NCBI GenBank assembly: GCA_030435675.1 | Contig: CM059624.1 | Span: 16,268,769-16,332,768, forward strand | DNA: 64,000 bases | Source: Steinernema hermaphroditum | Lineage: Eukaryota; Nematoda; Chromadorea; Rhabditida; Steinernematidae | Direction of reading: 5' to 3' | Shown: one piece after another, positions 23,001 to 30,325 of the stretch | Layout of the letters: each line of letters opens with the position of its first letter | How positions within the stretch are numbered: the stretch's first letter is position 1 | Notes under the pieces: model-generated | Seen by the model: only the letters and a program-made list of their open reading frames with translations | The model's database searches: none | What the model was told of the DNA's origin: nothing | Made by a program: the position numbers and the translations under genes

Positions 23001-23014
23001 ACGGATGTGTCTAA
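5087..23014 (+). CDS. grdn-1: Girdin/DAPLE (CCDC88) family scaffold with HOOK domain, coiled coil and PDZ ligand
   Basis: Exons: 5087-5265, 5554-5677, 7030-7099, 12253-12395, 14055-14295, 15483-15576, 16588-16741, 16989-17075, 17204-17362, 17409-17650, 18394-18679, 18807-19742, 19784-19852, 19897-19983, 20094-20231, 20350-20495, 20573-20753, 20801-21079, 21320-21425, 21885-22175, 22278-22432 and 22742-23014. All junctions keep phase and give about 1479 residues. Residues 1-172 match the CCDC88 HOOK domain, with LLLLLGCAVQ the clearest block. About 250-1205 is heptad-rich coiled coil, including EFYENRVQ and, near its end, LEEKIMDQYK, both typical of the family. The tail is Ser/Pro-rich with PPPPAYP runs and ends VWYEYGCV, like the Dishevelled-binding end of DAPLE. 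I see no clear G-alpha-binding motif in the tail. Family members link actin, microtubules, polarity proteins and receptors. In worms the single homologue acts in dendrite and cilia patterning. The ATG is the first in frame with the domain. Confidence 0.93.
5353..5424 (+). tRNA. tRNA-Glu (anticodon CTC), one acceptor mismatch
   Basis: A 72-base cloverleaf begins TCCGATGTGGTC, has anticodon loop CTCTCAC with CTC at 34-36, and T-arm CCGGGTTCGATTCCCGG. It lies in intron 1 of the girdin homologue, same strand. The acceptor stem pairs except position 3 with 70 (C and A), where G is usual. It may still work or may be decaying. Confidence 0.8.
5678..7029 (+). other. Intron 2 of the girdin homologue
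   Basis: Starts GTAAGC, ends TTTCAG. No RNA gene, exon or repeat recognised inside. The 6821-7026 part is pyrimidine-rich and leads into the acceptor. Confidence 0.7.
8602..8678 (-). tRNA. tRNA-Glu (CTC) copy with D-loop insertion, probably a pseudogene
   Basis: Reverse complement of the same tRNA-Glu as at 5353, with an intact acceptor stem and a perfect T-arm. However, five extra bases duplicate part of the D-loop (GTGGTGTGGTTAGG) and the anticodon stem has a C-A mismatch (TTGCGG against CCACAA). The internal A box is disrupted by the insertion. It is antisense within intron 3 of the girdin homologue. Confidence 0.7.
9862..9928 (-). repeat. tRNA-like relic with A- and B-box
   Basis: The minus strand shows a B-box match GGTTCGAGTCC (complement of 9870-9880) and, 40 bases upstream, an A-box-like TAGTGGTAGTAAGC. 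No full acceptor stem closes, so this is more likely a tRNA-derived repeat or pseudogene than a tRNA. Confidence 0.45.
10797..10865 (+). repeat. tRNA-like block in left arm of foldback element
   Basis: Contains GTATGGCCGAACC, a possible A-box region, and the B-box GGTTCGATTCC. The same block recurs inverted at about 11296-11376 in the right arm with GGTTCGACTCC. No complete cloverleaf closes. Confidence 0.5.
10969..11193 (+). CDS. Cys/His-rich ORF in the loop of the foldback element
   Basis: An ATG-initiated frame of 74 residues ends at TAA 11193. Its last 35 residues carry the spacing C-x-C, C-x2-C, C-x2-H, H-x-C (segments MCSKMPVLRCARC and CVKHLVDVEHNC), which looks like a treble zinc-binding tail. 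The N-terminal part reads like the middle of a protein. I take it as the captured last exon of a transposon protein; I recall similar tails in nematode transposon ORFs but cannot confirm the family. It may not be expressed. Confidence 0.45.
   Translation: MQISANRFQNMIRYAWHHARFIDEHPPSFGTPENFCFNFDEGHQCMCSKMPVLRCARCEGFLCVKHLVDVEHNC
12396..14054 (+). other. Intron 4 of the girdin homologue
   Basis: Starts GTGAGT, ends TTGCAG. No RNA gene, repeat or further exon recognised. Confidence 0.7.
14296..15482 (+). other. Intron 5 of the girdin homologue, carrying a MITE-like repeat
   Basis: Starts GTAGGC, ends TTTAG. It contains one copy of the dispersed palindromic repeat (14886-15110); otherwise nothing recognised. 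Confidence 0.65.
14886..15110. repeat. Palindromic MITE-like repeat, copy 1
   Basis: Begins near ATGCCAACTGAG and holds the family core TTTCTCTCGTCCTCTGC followed by CCGCTCCCCACGAACGG. The first half is roughly the inverse of the second. Related copies lie at 39484, 41295 and 44215. Confidence 0.55.
15577..16587 (+). other. Intron 6 of the girdin homologue with a tRNA-like relic
   Basis: Starts GTAAGT, ends ATTCAG. A minus-strand tRNA-like relic lies at about 16077-16150, with B-box GGGTTCGAATC. Nothing else recognised. Confidence 0.65.
16077..16150 (-). repeat. tRNA-like relic
   Basis: The minus strand carries GGGTTCGAATC (B-box) preceded by a stem-like GACTGTCAAG segment, but neither a closed acceptor stem nor a convincing anticodon arm. 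Confidence 0.4.
17651..18393 (+). other. Intron 10 of the girdin homologue
   Basis: Starts GTGAGA, ends CTTTAG. No RNA gene or repeat recognised. The open frames here lack coding character. Confidence 0.65.
19590..19634 (+). other. Possible 45-base in-frame micro-intron or retained cassette in exon 12
   Basis: GAACAG is followed by GT and, 45 bases on, TCTCAG. The 15 residues it encodes (starting VVSRRNWTDY) interrupt an otherwise heptad-compatible helix. Removing them keeps the frame and joins ENKNVKEQ to VAILQERL. The donor GTTGTC is weak, so retention is also plausible. Confidence 0.35.
21426..21700 (+). CDS. Alternative C-terminal extension of the girdin homologue (intron 19 read-through)
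   Basis: If the donor at 21426 is not used, exon 19 stays open in frame for about 91 more residues to the stop at 21698-21700. The added tail is rich in Ser, Pro and basic residues (segments KKSSMSCASLFTRKS and GLFSSLRMSPL). A possible variant polyadenylation signal AATGAA lies at 21819-21824. Such an isoform would lack the GCV end. Confidence 0.45.
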
Positions 23015-23087
23015 GTCCCAATTATCCCCCCACGTTGACCGATTTCCATAGCCATGTACATATGTGCAGTTGTATGTTATAACGAGG

Positions 23088-23093
23088 AATAAA
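23088..23093 (+). terminator. Polyadenylation signal AATAAA of the girdin homologue
   Basis: AATAAA lies 74 bases after the stop codon on the same strand. Confidence 0.8.
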
Positions 23094-23099
23094 TAAATG

Positions 23100-23867
23100 C
23101 ATTGATGGTGTTCATATGACAACCGAAACGATCGTCAAGAAAACGTCGCGTTTCCTCTAGATGAGTCTTGTTTTGAGGCTGTGTTTTCCACTACCGTATC
23201 CAGTCCATTGTACATTCATTGAAAACATATACCGTTCATCATGACCTATATATTATACCACGAAAATTATTTGAGGGCCTCTCAAATCAAGATTTATCGC
23301 TCAAATTTTATGAAAAAAAGATGTCAATAACAACTGAAAGCAATCAAAAATAAATCCGAAATGACGTTTCTGTTCCAGTGGGCGCACCCCTTCCGCCCCG
23401 GGGGAGTGCAGACGCGCCACACCGACAACAACAGCGCTAAAACAAGATCCGTTTTATCCGCTTATCCTTGCCTCCAACTCCAAAAACGGTCGTCAGCGGC
23501 CGCATCGATCCGCTTCCGTCTCCAGCGTCGGTGGAGAAGATGGCGAGTAGACGATGAGCGTGGCACTGGAGCTGCTTGTTGTCTAGGACGGAGGAAAAGG
23601 AAGAAAAAAGCACCAAATTGTCGCCGGCGAAGTCACCCCCCTCGCCCATTCCCGCCCTCCTTCGCCGCCGACGGCAACTCAATCAGCTGTTTCTCCGCAG
23701 GGGAAGCGCGCCTATCTGTCTATGTCTGGGTGCCGTCGTCTAGCCTGATGGGTCGCCCTCATTTGGACATTTTGCGTCACTTTGCCTGCAGCGATCGGTC
23801 GTCTGGAGTGGATCTCAGTGGTTGCAGTCGATTAGCCGCCGATCGGTCGGGTTGCCGACCCGCAAGG
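23100..23867 (+). other. Upstream region of the PAQR gene
   Basis: AT-rich to 23360, then GC-rich. The frame of PAQR exon 1 stays open back to about 23361, so an earlier start (for example ATG 23748) cannot be excluded. No family similarity is seen upstream of 23868. Confidence 0.45.
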
Positions 23868-25290
23868 ATGCAGAGGAAGATGCTTCACTCGTCGGAAGTG
23901 CCCACTTTGATGCGTCGTTCACACATCCGGTCCGGTTACCGACCCCTCGACCGTGAGCTACAGTACTACGTTTTGTCCGCCTTCGATTGTCACAACGAAC
24001 TTGTAAGTCGTTCTTGCTTTCTTTTTTTTCCTGTCACTCGTTCATGACGTGCGGCGGCTTTCGCACGCACGCATGCTTGATGAGTTTGTTTTGTTCTTTT
24101 CGCTTGACGGGCGTCTTTTGTTTCATGTGATCGGGGATTTGTCTAGTTTCGAGTGGGCAGCAAAAGCGGAAAGACCTCCTCTTAGTGTAATTTGGTTTTT
24201 TAATGAGAGTTTTACAATTAGCAATGAAATGTACTAAAACTTTTGACGAGAGTGGGATTCGAACCCACGCCTCCGAAGAGACTGGTGCCTTAAACCAGCG
24301 CCTTAGACCGCTCGGCCATCTCGCCACGGTTGACAGCTCTGCGTAAAGTAACTATGTTCTCTTTAGATCAACGTTTGGACGCATTTACTTCCGCTCGCGG
24401 TTCTCTATGGGTACTACATTCATCCGGAACTCTTCAGCATAGCTCCACGCATTCCAGTACTCATTCTGTACTTCGGAGTAGCTGTTCTGTTGATAGGCAG
24501 TTCGATGGCGCATCTCCTGGTGAGTTTGCCCTGCTGCAATTACCGTAATTCTTATCTTTTTCAGCACAGTCGATCTGCAACTGACCATTTCTTCTGGTTT
24601 CTGATAGATTTTTCCGGGATTGCGATTTTTTCCGTTTGCATCGGAGTGCAGCGATACGCGTGTTCGACGTGGGATTTCCCGTTGTACACATATGTAAGTC
24701 TTCACACGTTTTACGGTAATTCTAACTGTATTTTAGGGATATCTACCGAGCCTTATCGTCGTCGCCATCCTCGGTCAGTATCTGACCACGTGCTACTTCT
24801 TCGTGCAGAAGCCGTTTTGGAAACCACGAGAACATATCCGCATCATTAGTTGCTCGTTTCTCTGCGTTTGGCTCTTCATCCCGCTTCTGAATCGGTATCT
24901 GAACCCTGCCGGCGATGCTGACTTATCGCTTCATCTCCATTCCCGAGCCTGTCAGTGGCTGATCGTCTCAGCGCTGTTCATGGGCGGAGGAATTCCCGAA
25001 CGATTCGCACCTGGATACTTCGACTATGTCGGATATGGTCACCAGGTTGGTTGATTTCCTCGCTGTGCTCTCATCATCTTCTTTTGTAGCTCTTCCACAT
25101 GTGCATTTTGATGGTTACGTGGTATCTTTGCGATGCGGCCGATCTGGACTGTCCGGCGTCGCCGCCCGGCAAAGATAACTATCAAGTGTTGCCTCTTCTA
25201 GCCACGCTACTAACTACGTTCGGCATCATCTGGTCGACAGTGAAGATTCTCATGCGAACGGCGCGCAATTTTGATTGTAAATACGAATGA
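23868..25290 (+). CDS. PAQR family seven-membrane receptor (membrane progestin receptor type)
   Basis: Exons 23868-24002, 24367-24519, 24565-24693, 24737-25045 and 25090-25290, all phase 0, giving 308 residues. Family marks in order: IRSGYRPLDRELQYY before the first membrane helix, HNELINVWTHLLPL, the S-S-x2-H box (SSMAHLL), D-x-S-G in helix 3 (IDFSGIAIF), and the C-terminal box GGGIPERFAPGYFDY with GHQLFH, whose histidines with the earlier one bind zinc in known PAQR structures. Seven hydrophobic helices can be followed. The PERF-type box and H-Q-x-F-H fit the mPR branch rather than the AdipoR branch. PAQR proteins act in membranes as steroid or adipokine-type receptors or ceramidase-like enzymes. 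The start is uncertain: 23868 or 23880 fits the usual N-terminal length. Confidence 0.88.
24244..24325 (-). tRNA. tRNA-Leu (anticodon AAG)
   Basis: The 82-base minus-strand sequence starts GGCGAGATGGCCGAGC and has anticodon stem CTGGT/ACCAG with loop TTAAGGC (AAG at 34-36). It has a long variable arm TCTCTTCGGAGGC, T-arm GTGGGTTCGAATCCCAC, and an acceptor stem closing with one G-T pair. All parts are intact. It lies antisense in intron 1 of the PAQR gene. Confidence 0.93.
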
Positions 25291-25690
25291 TAGGTCTTTT
25301 GGTAAAGTATTTATTATGAATTGACCTTGATCTGTCGCCGTGAGAGCAGACTGGGAATCTATTTTCGAAAACAGGGACACAAATTCCGGTTCGATTGGGG
25401 AAACGGCGGGAACTTTCCAATTATTGTCACTGGCAAACAAGAGACGGAATGCGGAATGGAAATTCGGCGTTTGGCGAACGTCTCTCCTAATTAGCTTTCC
25501 GTCAACTCTCTTTTGTCATGTGGGCAGCAAACGTTTATGCACTTCCGGAAAATCATGTAATTGTTTGGAATTATGAGGGCAAGACACAAACGGAACAAGT
25601 CGAATTGGGCCAGCAGTCATCAGTAACTTTGTGGGGACCATATTACGATGATTCGATGTCAACGAATCCGAATCCTATTTGTGAATCAGA
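25291..25690. other. No gene supported
   Basis: Follows the PAQR stop. No canonical AATAAA was seen close by, and a long open frame from about 25518 has no recognisable domain. Confidence 0.4.
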
Positions 25691-25696
25691 TCAAAT

Positions 25697-26225
25697 ATGG
25701 ACCATCTGTTTCATATTGATCAGTCCCCCGGAGCTCGCTTACAGCGGCATCCGCTCATCACTGATGTCCATCCCGATGATTCGACGTCGGAATCTTCGGC
25801 GACACCGTTCGAGTCAAAAAATCACCGAATATCGCGATTTGGAGAAGAAAAAGCAAATGCGCGACTTCAGCGATGGAAGAGTGCATCGAATTCGATCTGC
25901 CCAGAGCTCAATCGCTTTCATATCGCTCCAAATACATTGTCAGGATGAGAACGACGGGTAGCGCGATGTGTTCTGTCAGTTTGGGCAAGAAACAGTCGCC
26001 TTCCGCCGTGTAAATGCGTCGACCCAGGTCGGCAAGTCGGGTTGCGAGGGGGATTCCAGCCAATAATATTTCATTTTTTCACCGGCCAGCTTGCTCTCCT
26101 GCAAAGATTCCGACGTCGAAGCATCAGGATGAACATCAGTGATGAGCAGATGCCGCTGGAAGCGAGCTCTGAAGAACTGATGAAAAGACACAAGCAAAGC
26201 ATCCAGATCAGGAGCTTCTCTGGAT
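25697..26225. repeat. Inverted duplication of a coding-like fragment
   Basis: About 70 bases around 25728-25795 recur inverted at about 26113-26180 with roughly 85 to 90 percent identity by eye. Both copies encode a QRHPLITDVHPD-type stretch (ARLQRHPLITDVHPDDSTSES plus strand, ARFQRHLLITDVHPDASTSES minus strand). An 18-base block CATCTGTTTCATATTGAT next to the first copy is also present inverted near 26316-26333, but with about 130 extra bases between the blocks. The plus copy lies in an 83-residue ORF (25697-25948). Family unknown. Confidence 0.6.
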
Positions 26226-26229
26226 TTTT

Positions 26230-27334
26230 GCTGGGACTACTGATCAGTGATGGTTAAATTTGCGTGTTATAGCTCAATTGTAGAAAAAAAACGTGTAGAA
26301 CCAGCAAGAGCCTATCAATATGAAACAGATGAGAAACTACTGTTCTCTTTTTGTTCTCTCTACTGTGAAAAATGATGTTGAATGCTTGATCGAGATGACT
26401 GATCCCGTCGATGCGAACGACCAGAATTAACGGCAAGTTCACCGAGCCGAGCCTTTAAAGTCGAAGTAGTATTAATTCAAGTGTACCGAACTTTTCCGGG
26501 TTTTCTTTAAGATAGCAGCGTGCCATACGTTCTTGATAATCGGAATAGTCCTACTACCTGGTTCGAACAGCAACAAGGACTCGATTAACCTCCAGTAGAA
26601 ATATTTTAGCTGCTGGTTAAAGTGATGAGGCAAGAGAACGGCAAAATAAAGCAGGCAAACTATTGTCCCTTTTTGAGCTATCATTGTGAACTACAGGGAT
26701 GCCTTTAACAGCGATCAATCGATACACGACGAATCTCGAGATCTTGATTCGATTAGAAACAACATAGATAAGAAAATGCTCCTGTTTTTTCGAACTCAAC
26801 ACCCAAACGAAAAGTACTCCATGCGATACTGAACTCTTGACCTCCGGGATGACAAACACAGATGCTGCCAATCAGCAAACTGATTGGGGAAACTGACACT
26901 ACTATTGGTGATCCTTTACATTTCTTTAAACATGTCGCTATGACTACAACGAGTCTTCAATTAATTTGTCTCAAAGACTACGGTGTCACTTCTTGGAGTT
27001 TATACCTGATACACATGTGAAGGACGAGAAATACCATCTAATAGGTACACATCAACGCATAAACCATATTAACCAACTTCGGTTTTCAGCTATATACTAT
27101 ACATAAACCTCGAGCACCCACCCTCTGTATTTGTTTTGAAAGCACCCACGCCAAAGGACAATTATCCTCAAACCTCCGCCCTTCCCTGTTCCCCTCCGGC
27201 GCCGTCATCGCTCATTCGCGCGTAAATATTTCCTCCGCGATTAGCGATTACAAGCTGTACTTGCCGAAATTATTCTTCTCTATCGCATATCGATCATCGG
27301 CCTCGCAAAATTGGCCATAAAACAGCCGGGCGCC
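26230..27334. other. Intergenic region upstream of the GNAT gene
   Basis: AT-rich with no convincing exon; open frames on the minus strand at 26254-26871 lack any recognised domain. The last 200 bases are GC-richer and probably contain the promoter of the acetyltransferase. Confidence 0.4.
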
Positions 27335-29071
27335 ATGATTTTGGATTTGGTTATGGCACCCCAGTTGCTGTCGGAGGAGCGCCGCGTCTCGATGTCACAG
27401 CGGATTCTACGCTATGAGATCGCCAAAGAGTCACAACGGAGCCTTATTTTCGACTTCATGATGGAGTACTTCCGCGTTTTGGAGCCTATCACCGCCAGCC
27501 TTGGTAAGCCTTTGGTCTTTGACGGCCACTTCGACTGCCACTTCCGTCTCCAGGCACAACAATTGACGAAATTCGTGACTTCTTCGACGACCTCGTCAGC
27601 AGCGGTCTCACTGGGAAGTTCTCTCTGCTGGCTTTTGAGGACAATCGACTCGCCGGTGTGTGCCTTAATTGTGTCAAAGAGGTGAAGGAGACGAGCGACG
27701 TTGTGTTCAAGCTAAAGCCTGACTATAAATCAGGTACGTTCATTGCTTCCACACCACAAAAAAATGACACCAAATTCAGATATCCTAAACGGTGAGTACA
27801 CTTATGATAACGCGAATAGAATCGCCACTCTCGTGAGTGAAATCGAGAAGAACATCTCCTCCACAACGCCCAATGCTTCGAAAATTTTTAAAATCGACGT
27901 GATTTGTGTCAATCCCTATTATGCTCGACAAGGAATAGCGAAGCAGATGGTGGAGCAGTCTTTGAAGTTGGCTAAAGACTTAGGGTGCCAATACGCAGCG
28001 TCATGTGCTACGGCAGTTGCTTCACAGTATCTGTTTGATAAGGTAGGCAAATGAGTAGCATCCGAAAGAGAATATGACACATACCATTCCAAAATGAAGG
28101 CCTATCCTTGCTGAATCGAGCAAATTCGAAAGCTTTTTGATCATATTAGGCGTGTCTTATATTGTGTGTCATACATAATATTTCGACATGTTTAATGCTG
28201 ATTTAATTTATCTTTTGTGTCAAGCCGCATAATTTCTATTTGTTCGTTTTCAGCAAAGGTGATTATATCAACAACACATCTTAGAGTTGACCATGAACCA
28301 CGATTTTAGAATGTTGATTGTCGAATAATTCAGCGCCCCCACAACCTCCAACTTCTTTCTCACATTGTCTTTTGAAATCTCTAAATAGGGCACTATTTTT
28401 TTTTGTTTCATTGTTCTTTTCGAAACAAAGGTAAAAAAAAACTAAAACTCTCTTCACGATCAGAGATTAAAAGGTATTGAGAGTAAAGTACAATGCCACG
28501 ACAGTTTTTATGGGGCTCAACAAAAGAAAAACCCACTTTCTTGGGCACATGGAAATGACAACAACAACACAAGTACACTGACAATCACTTGACACAAAGT
28601 CCCACGTCCCCAAAGGAGACAAATAAAGCATGTCTGAACGTTGAACTCTTATATTCGACGCATTGCTAGTCGAACAGAACGAAAAATTGTGAGGTGATTA
28701 TGCACAACAAGGCGGTGATATTTTTAAAGTTATACCGACGGATTTGGTAAAGCATAGTTTTCGTCTTTTTTTCAACAGAAACAGATAGATTCCCTCAACG
28801 AATCTCCGGCTCCCCTCAGCTCAAACAAGTCTATCTGACCTCCACTTGTAACATCTAATCCATGGTCATATCCATGTCCACATGAACATATGATTTCATG
28901 TTTCAATCAATGGTCTTTGGTCGTCTGTTAATGACAAGTTTCCGTTTTCAGCTTCACTTCTCATGTGCGCGAGAAATCCCATTTGCTTCGTACAAAGAAG
29001 GCGGTCTGCCGATCTTCCGCAACCTTCGCGACGGTGGTCGAAGTGCCAAGCTGATGGTTCGCAAGCTCTAA
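27335..29071 (+). CDS. GNAT-fold N-acetyltransferase, arylalkylamine acetyltransferase-like
   Basis: Exons 27335-27503, 27554-27733, 27780-28042 and 28952-29071 keep phase and give 243 residues. The third exon holds the acetyl-CoA loop: the strand IDVICVNPYYARQGIAKQMV contains V-x4-R-Q-G-I-A, the GNAT motif A pattern Q/R-x2-G-x-G/A. The second exon has the FDDLVSSGLTGKFSLLAFED strand region. The last exon ends with IPFASYKEGG and a SAKLMVRKL tail like that of insect and nematode arylalkylamine N-acetyltransferases. Expected role: cytosolic transfer of acetyl from acetyl-CoA to an amine, possibly a biogenic amine; the substrate is inferred from the family only. ATG 27335 is the first in-frame ATG after a GC-rich leader. 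The last intron is 909 bases. Confidence 0.85.
28043..28951 (+). other. Intron 3 of the acetyltransferase gene
   Basis: Starts GTAGGC, ends TTTTCAG. AT-rich; nothing recognised inside. Confidence 0.65.
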
Positions 29072-29097
29072 AACCCTGATCAAATCCCAATCAAATG

Positions 29098-29103
29098 ATT
29101 AAA
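29098..29103 (+). terminator. Candidate polyadenylation signal ATTAAA of the acetyltransferase gene
   Basis: ATTAAA lies 27 bases after the stop of the plus-strand acetyltransferase. Confidence 0.45.
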
Positions 29104-29127
29104 CTCCATGTTCATTTATATCACAAT

Positions 29128-29133
29128 TTTATT
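29128..29133 (-). terminator. Polyadenylation signal AATAAA of the CENP-V-like gene
   Basis: Minus-strand AATAAA lies 25 bases beyond the stop of the CENP-V-like gene. The two convergent genes end about 86 bases apart. Confidence 0.7.
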
Positions 29134-29157
29134 GAGAAGCACAATATGATATGCTGA

Positions 29158-29951
29158 TTACTCGAAGGCTTTTGGCGCCTCAGTTTCCATCGTCTTTTCC
29201 CAGTTCTGTCCGTCAAACGTCTTAATCGTTAACTTCTCAACCGTCTTCGAATCAATGCAGTGTGGCATGATGGCTAAATACGGAACTGATTGACCGATAA
29301 AGAGTGCTATGTCCATACCAACAGAGTCAGGGTTCGATCGAGGCACATAAAAGCTCTGAACACCACAGATTTTGCAGAAGCGGTGCTGAGCAAGTCCCGA
29401 GTTGAATCGGTATGTCGTCAATTGGTCTTCGCCGGAAATCAGATTGAAGCATTTCTTGTTCACAATAAAGTGGAAGTTTTGCTTCTTTTTGCAAACGGAA
29501 CAACTGAAACGGCCGTGGTTATTTGACAAGCAAATGTCTTCCACGACAGAGCACAGGGCTTGAATGTGCATATCGGTTGAAAACTATCGTTTGGCCGAGG
29601 ATTGTCGAGATTATGTGTCTCGATTGGATGTTATCCGGTCATAGTAAGTTCTCCTATTGTCGATGAACAGAAAGACATTAGAATAGACTAAACTCATATA
29701 GGCTGAGCTGTGTGATGCAACAAGTTTTTTCAGTTGGGCCCAGTTTGCATGCAATTTCCTTTCGATTCTTAACTTACATACAGACCTTCAAATTTGATAG
29801 CATCCATATACCATTGGGTCATTTAAATGGGCCATGGGTCATTTAGAACTTACTTGCAGTCAATAGCTTCAATTTCCTTTGGAGCCACACATGTCCACTC
29901 CACCGCTCCACAGTGACAGGATCCCTCATGAGTCGTCGTCTCCGTTGTCAT
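29158..29951 (-). CDS. CENP-V/GFA domain zinc protein
   Basis: Two exons, 29951-29854 and 29503-29158, join in phase to give 147 residues. Zinc ligands appear in family order: GSCHCGAVEW near residue 10, then DCNCSVCKKK across the splice with FHFIV, and FCKICGVQSFYVPRSNP. The match to human CENP-V over this whole domain is strong (CKKKQN, GVQSFY-PRSNP and APHCID-type MPHCID near the end). The family adopts the fold of glutathione-dependent formaldehyde-activating enzyme; whether worm members have activity is not known to me. The protein is the domain alone, without the N-terminal extension of vertebrate CENP-V. It lies 374 bases downstream of the RIN homologue on the same strand. Confidence 0.9.
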
Positions 29952-30115
29952 TTCGAAAAGGACGAATGAATCGATTAGTGCTCGAGCGCACCCGTTCCCA
30001 CTATAATCTGCGATCAAAGATCATCCTTTCTCTGTTGGTGCCTCGCGCGGCAATAAAATACATTTGAAGAGAGGATACCTTGCAAAGACGCAGACACTGC
30101 AAGGTTATGAGAATG

Positions 30116-30121
30116 TTTATT
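30116..30121 (-). terminator. Polyadenylation signal AATAAA of the RIN homologue
   Basis: Minus-strand AATAAA is 205 bases beyond the RIN stop and 165 bases before the CENP-V-like start codon. Confidence 0.6.
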
Positions 30122-30325
30122 CTTTTATGAAACATCCAACAGGGGTAAATCTTTGTGAATAGTATAATATGTCATGACTACAATGTTTGTGTGAACGCAA
30201 CTAAATATGCAAGATTTGCTAAGGTGTGCGTGCGTAGCAAATGAGGATCATGAGCTTGGACCGGTATCAGGAGGGATGGGAATAGAAGGCGCTATACAAT
30301 TCCTATGTGAGCTACTTGACAGATG

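Noticed and set aside
23361..23867. Long N-terminal extension of the PAQR protein
   Set aside because: The frame is open but the extra 169 residues have no family match and known PAQR proteins of this branch start close to the GYRP box; kept only as a note.
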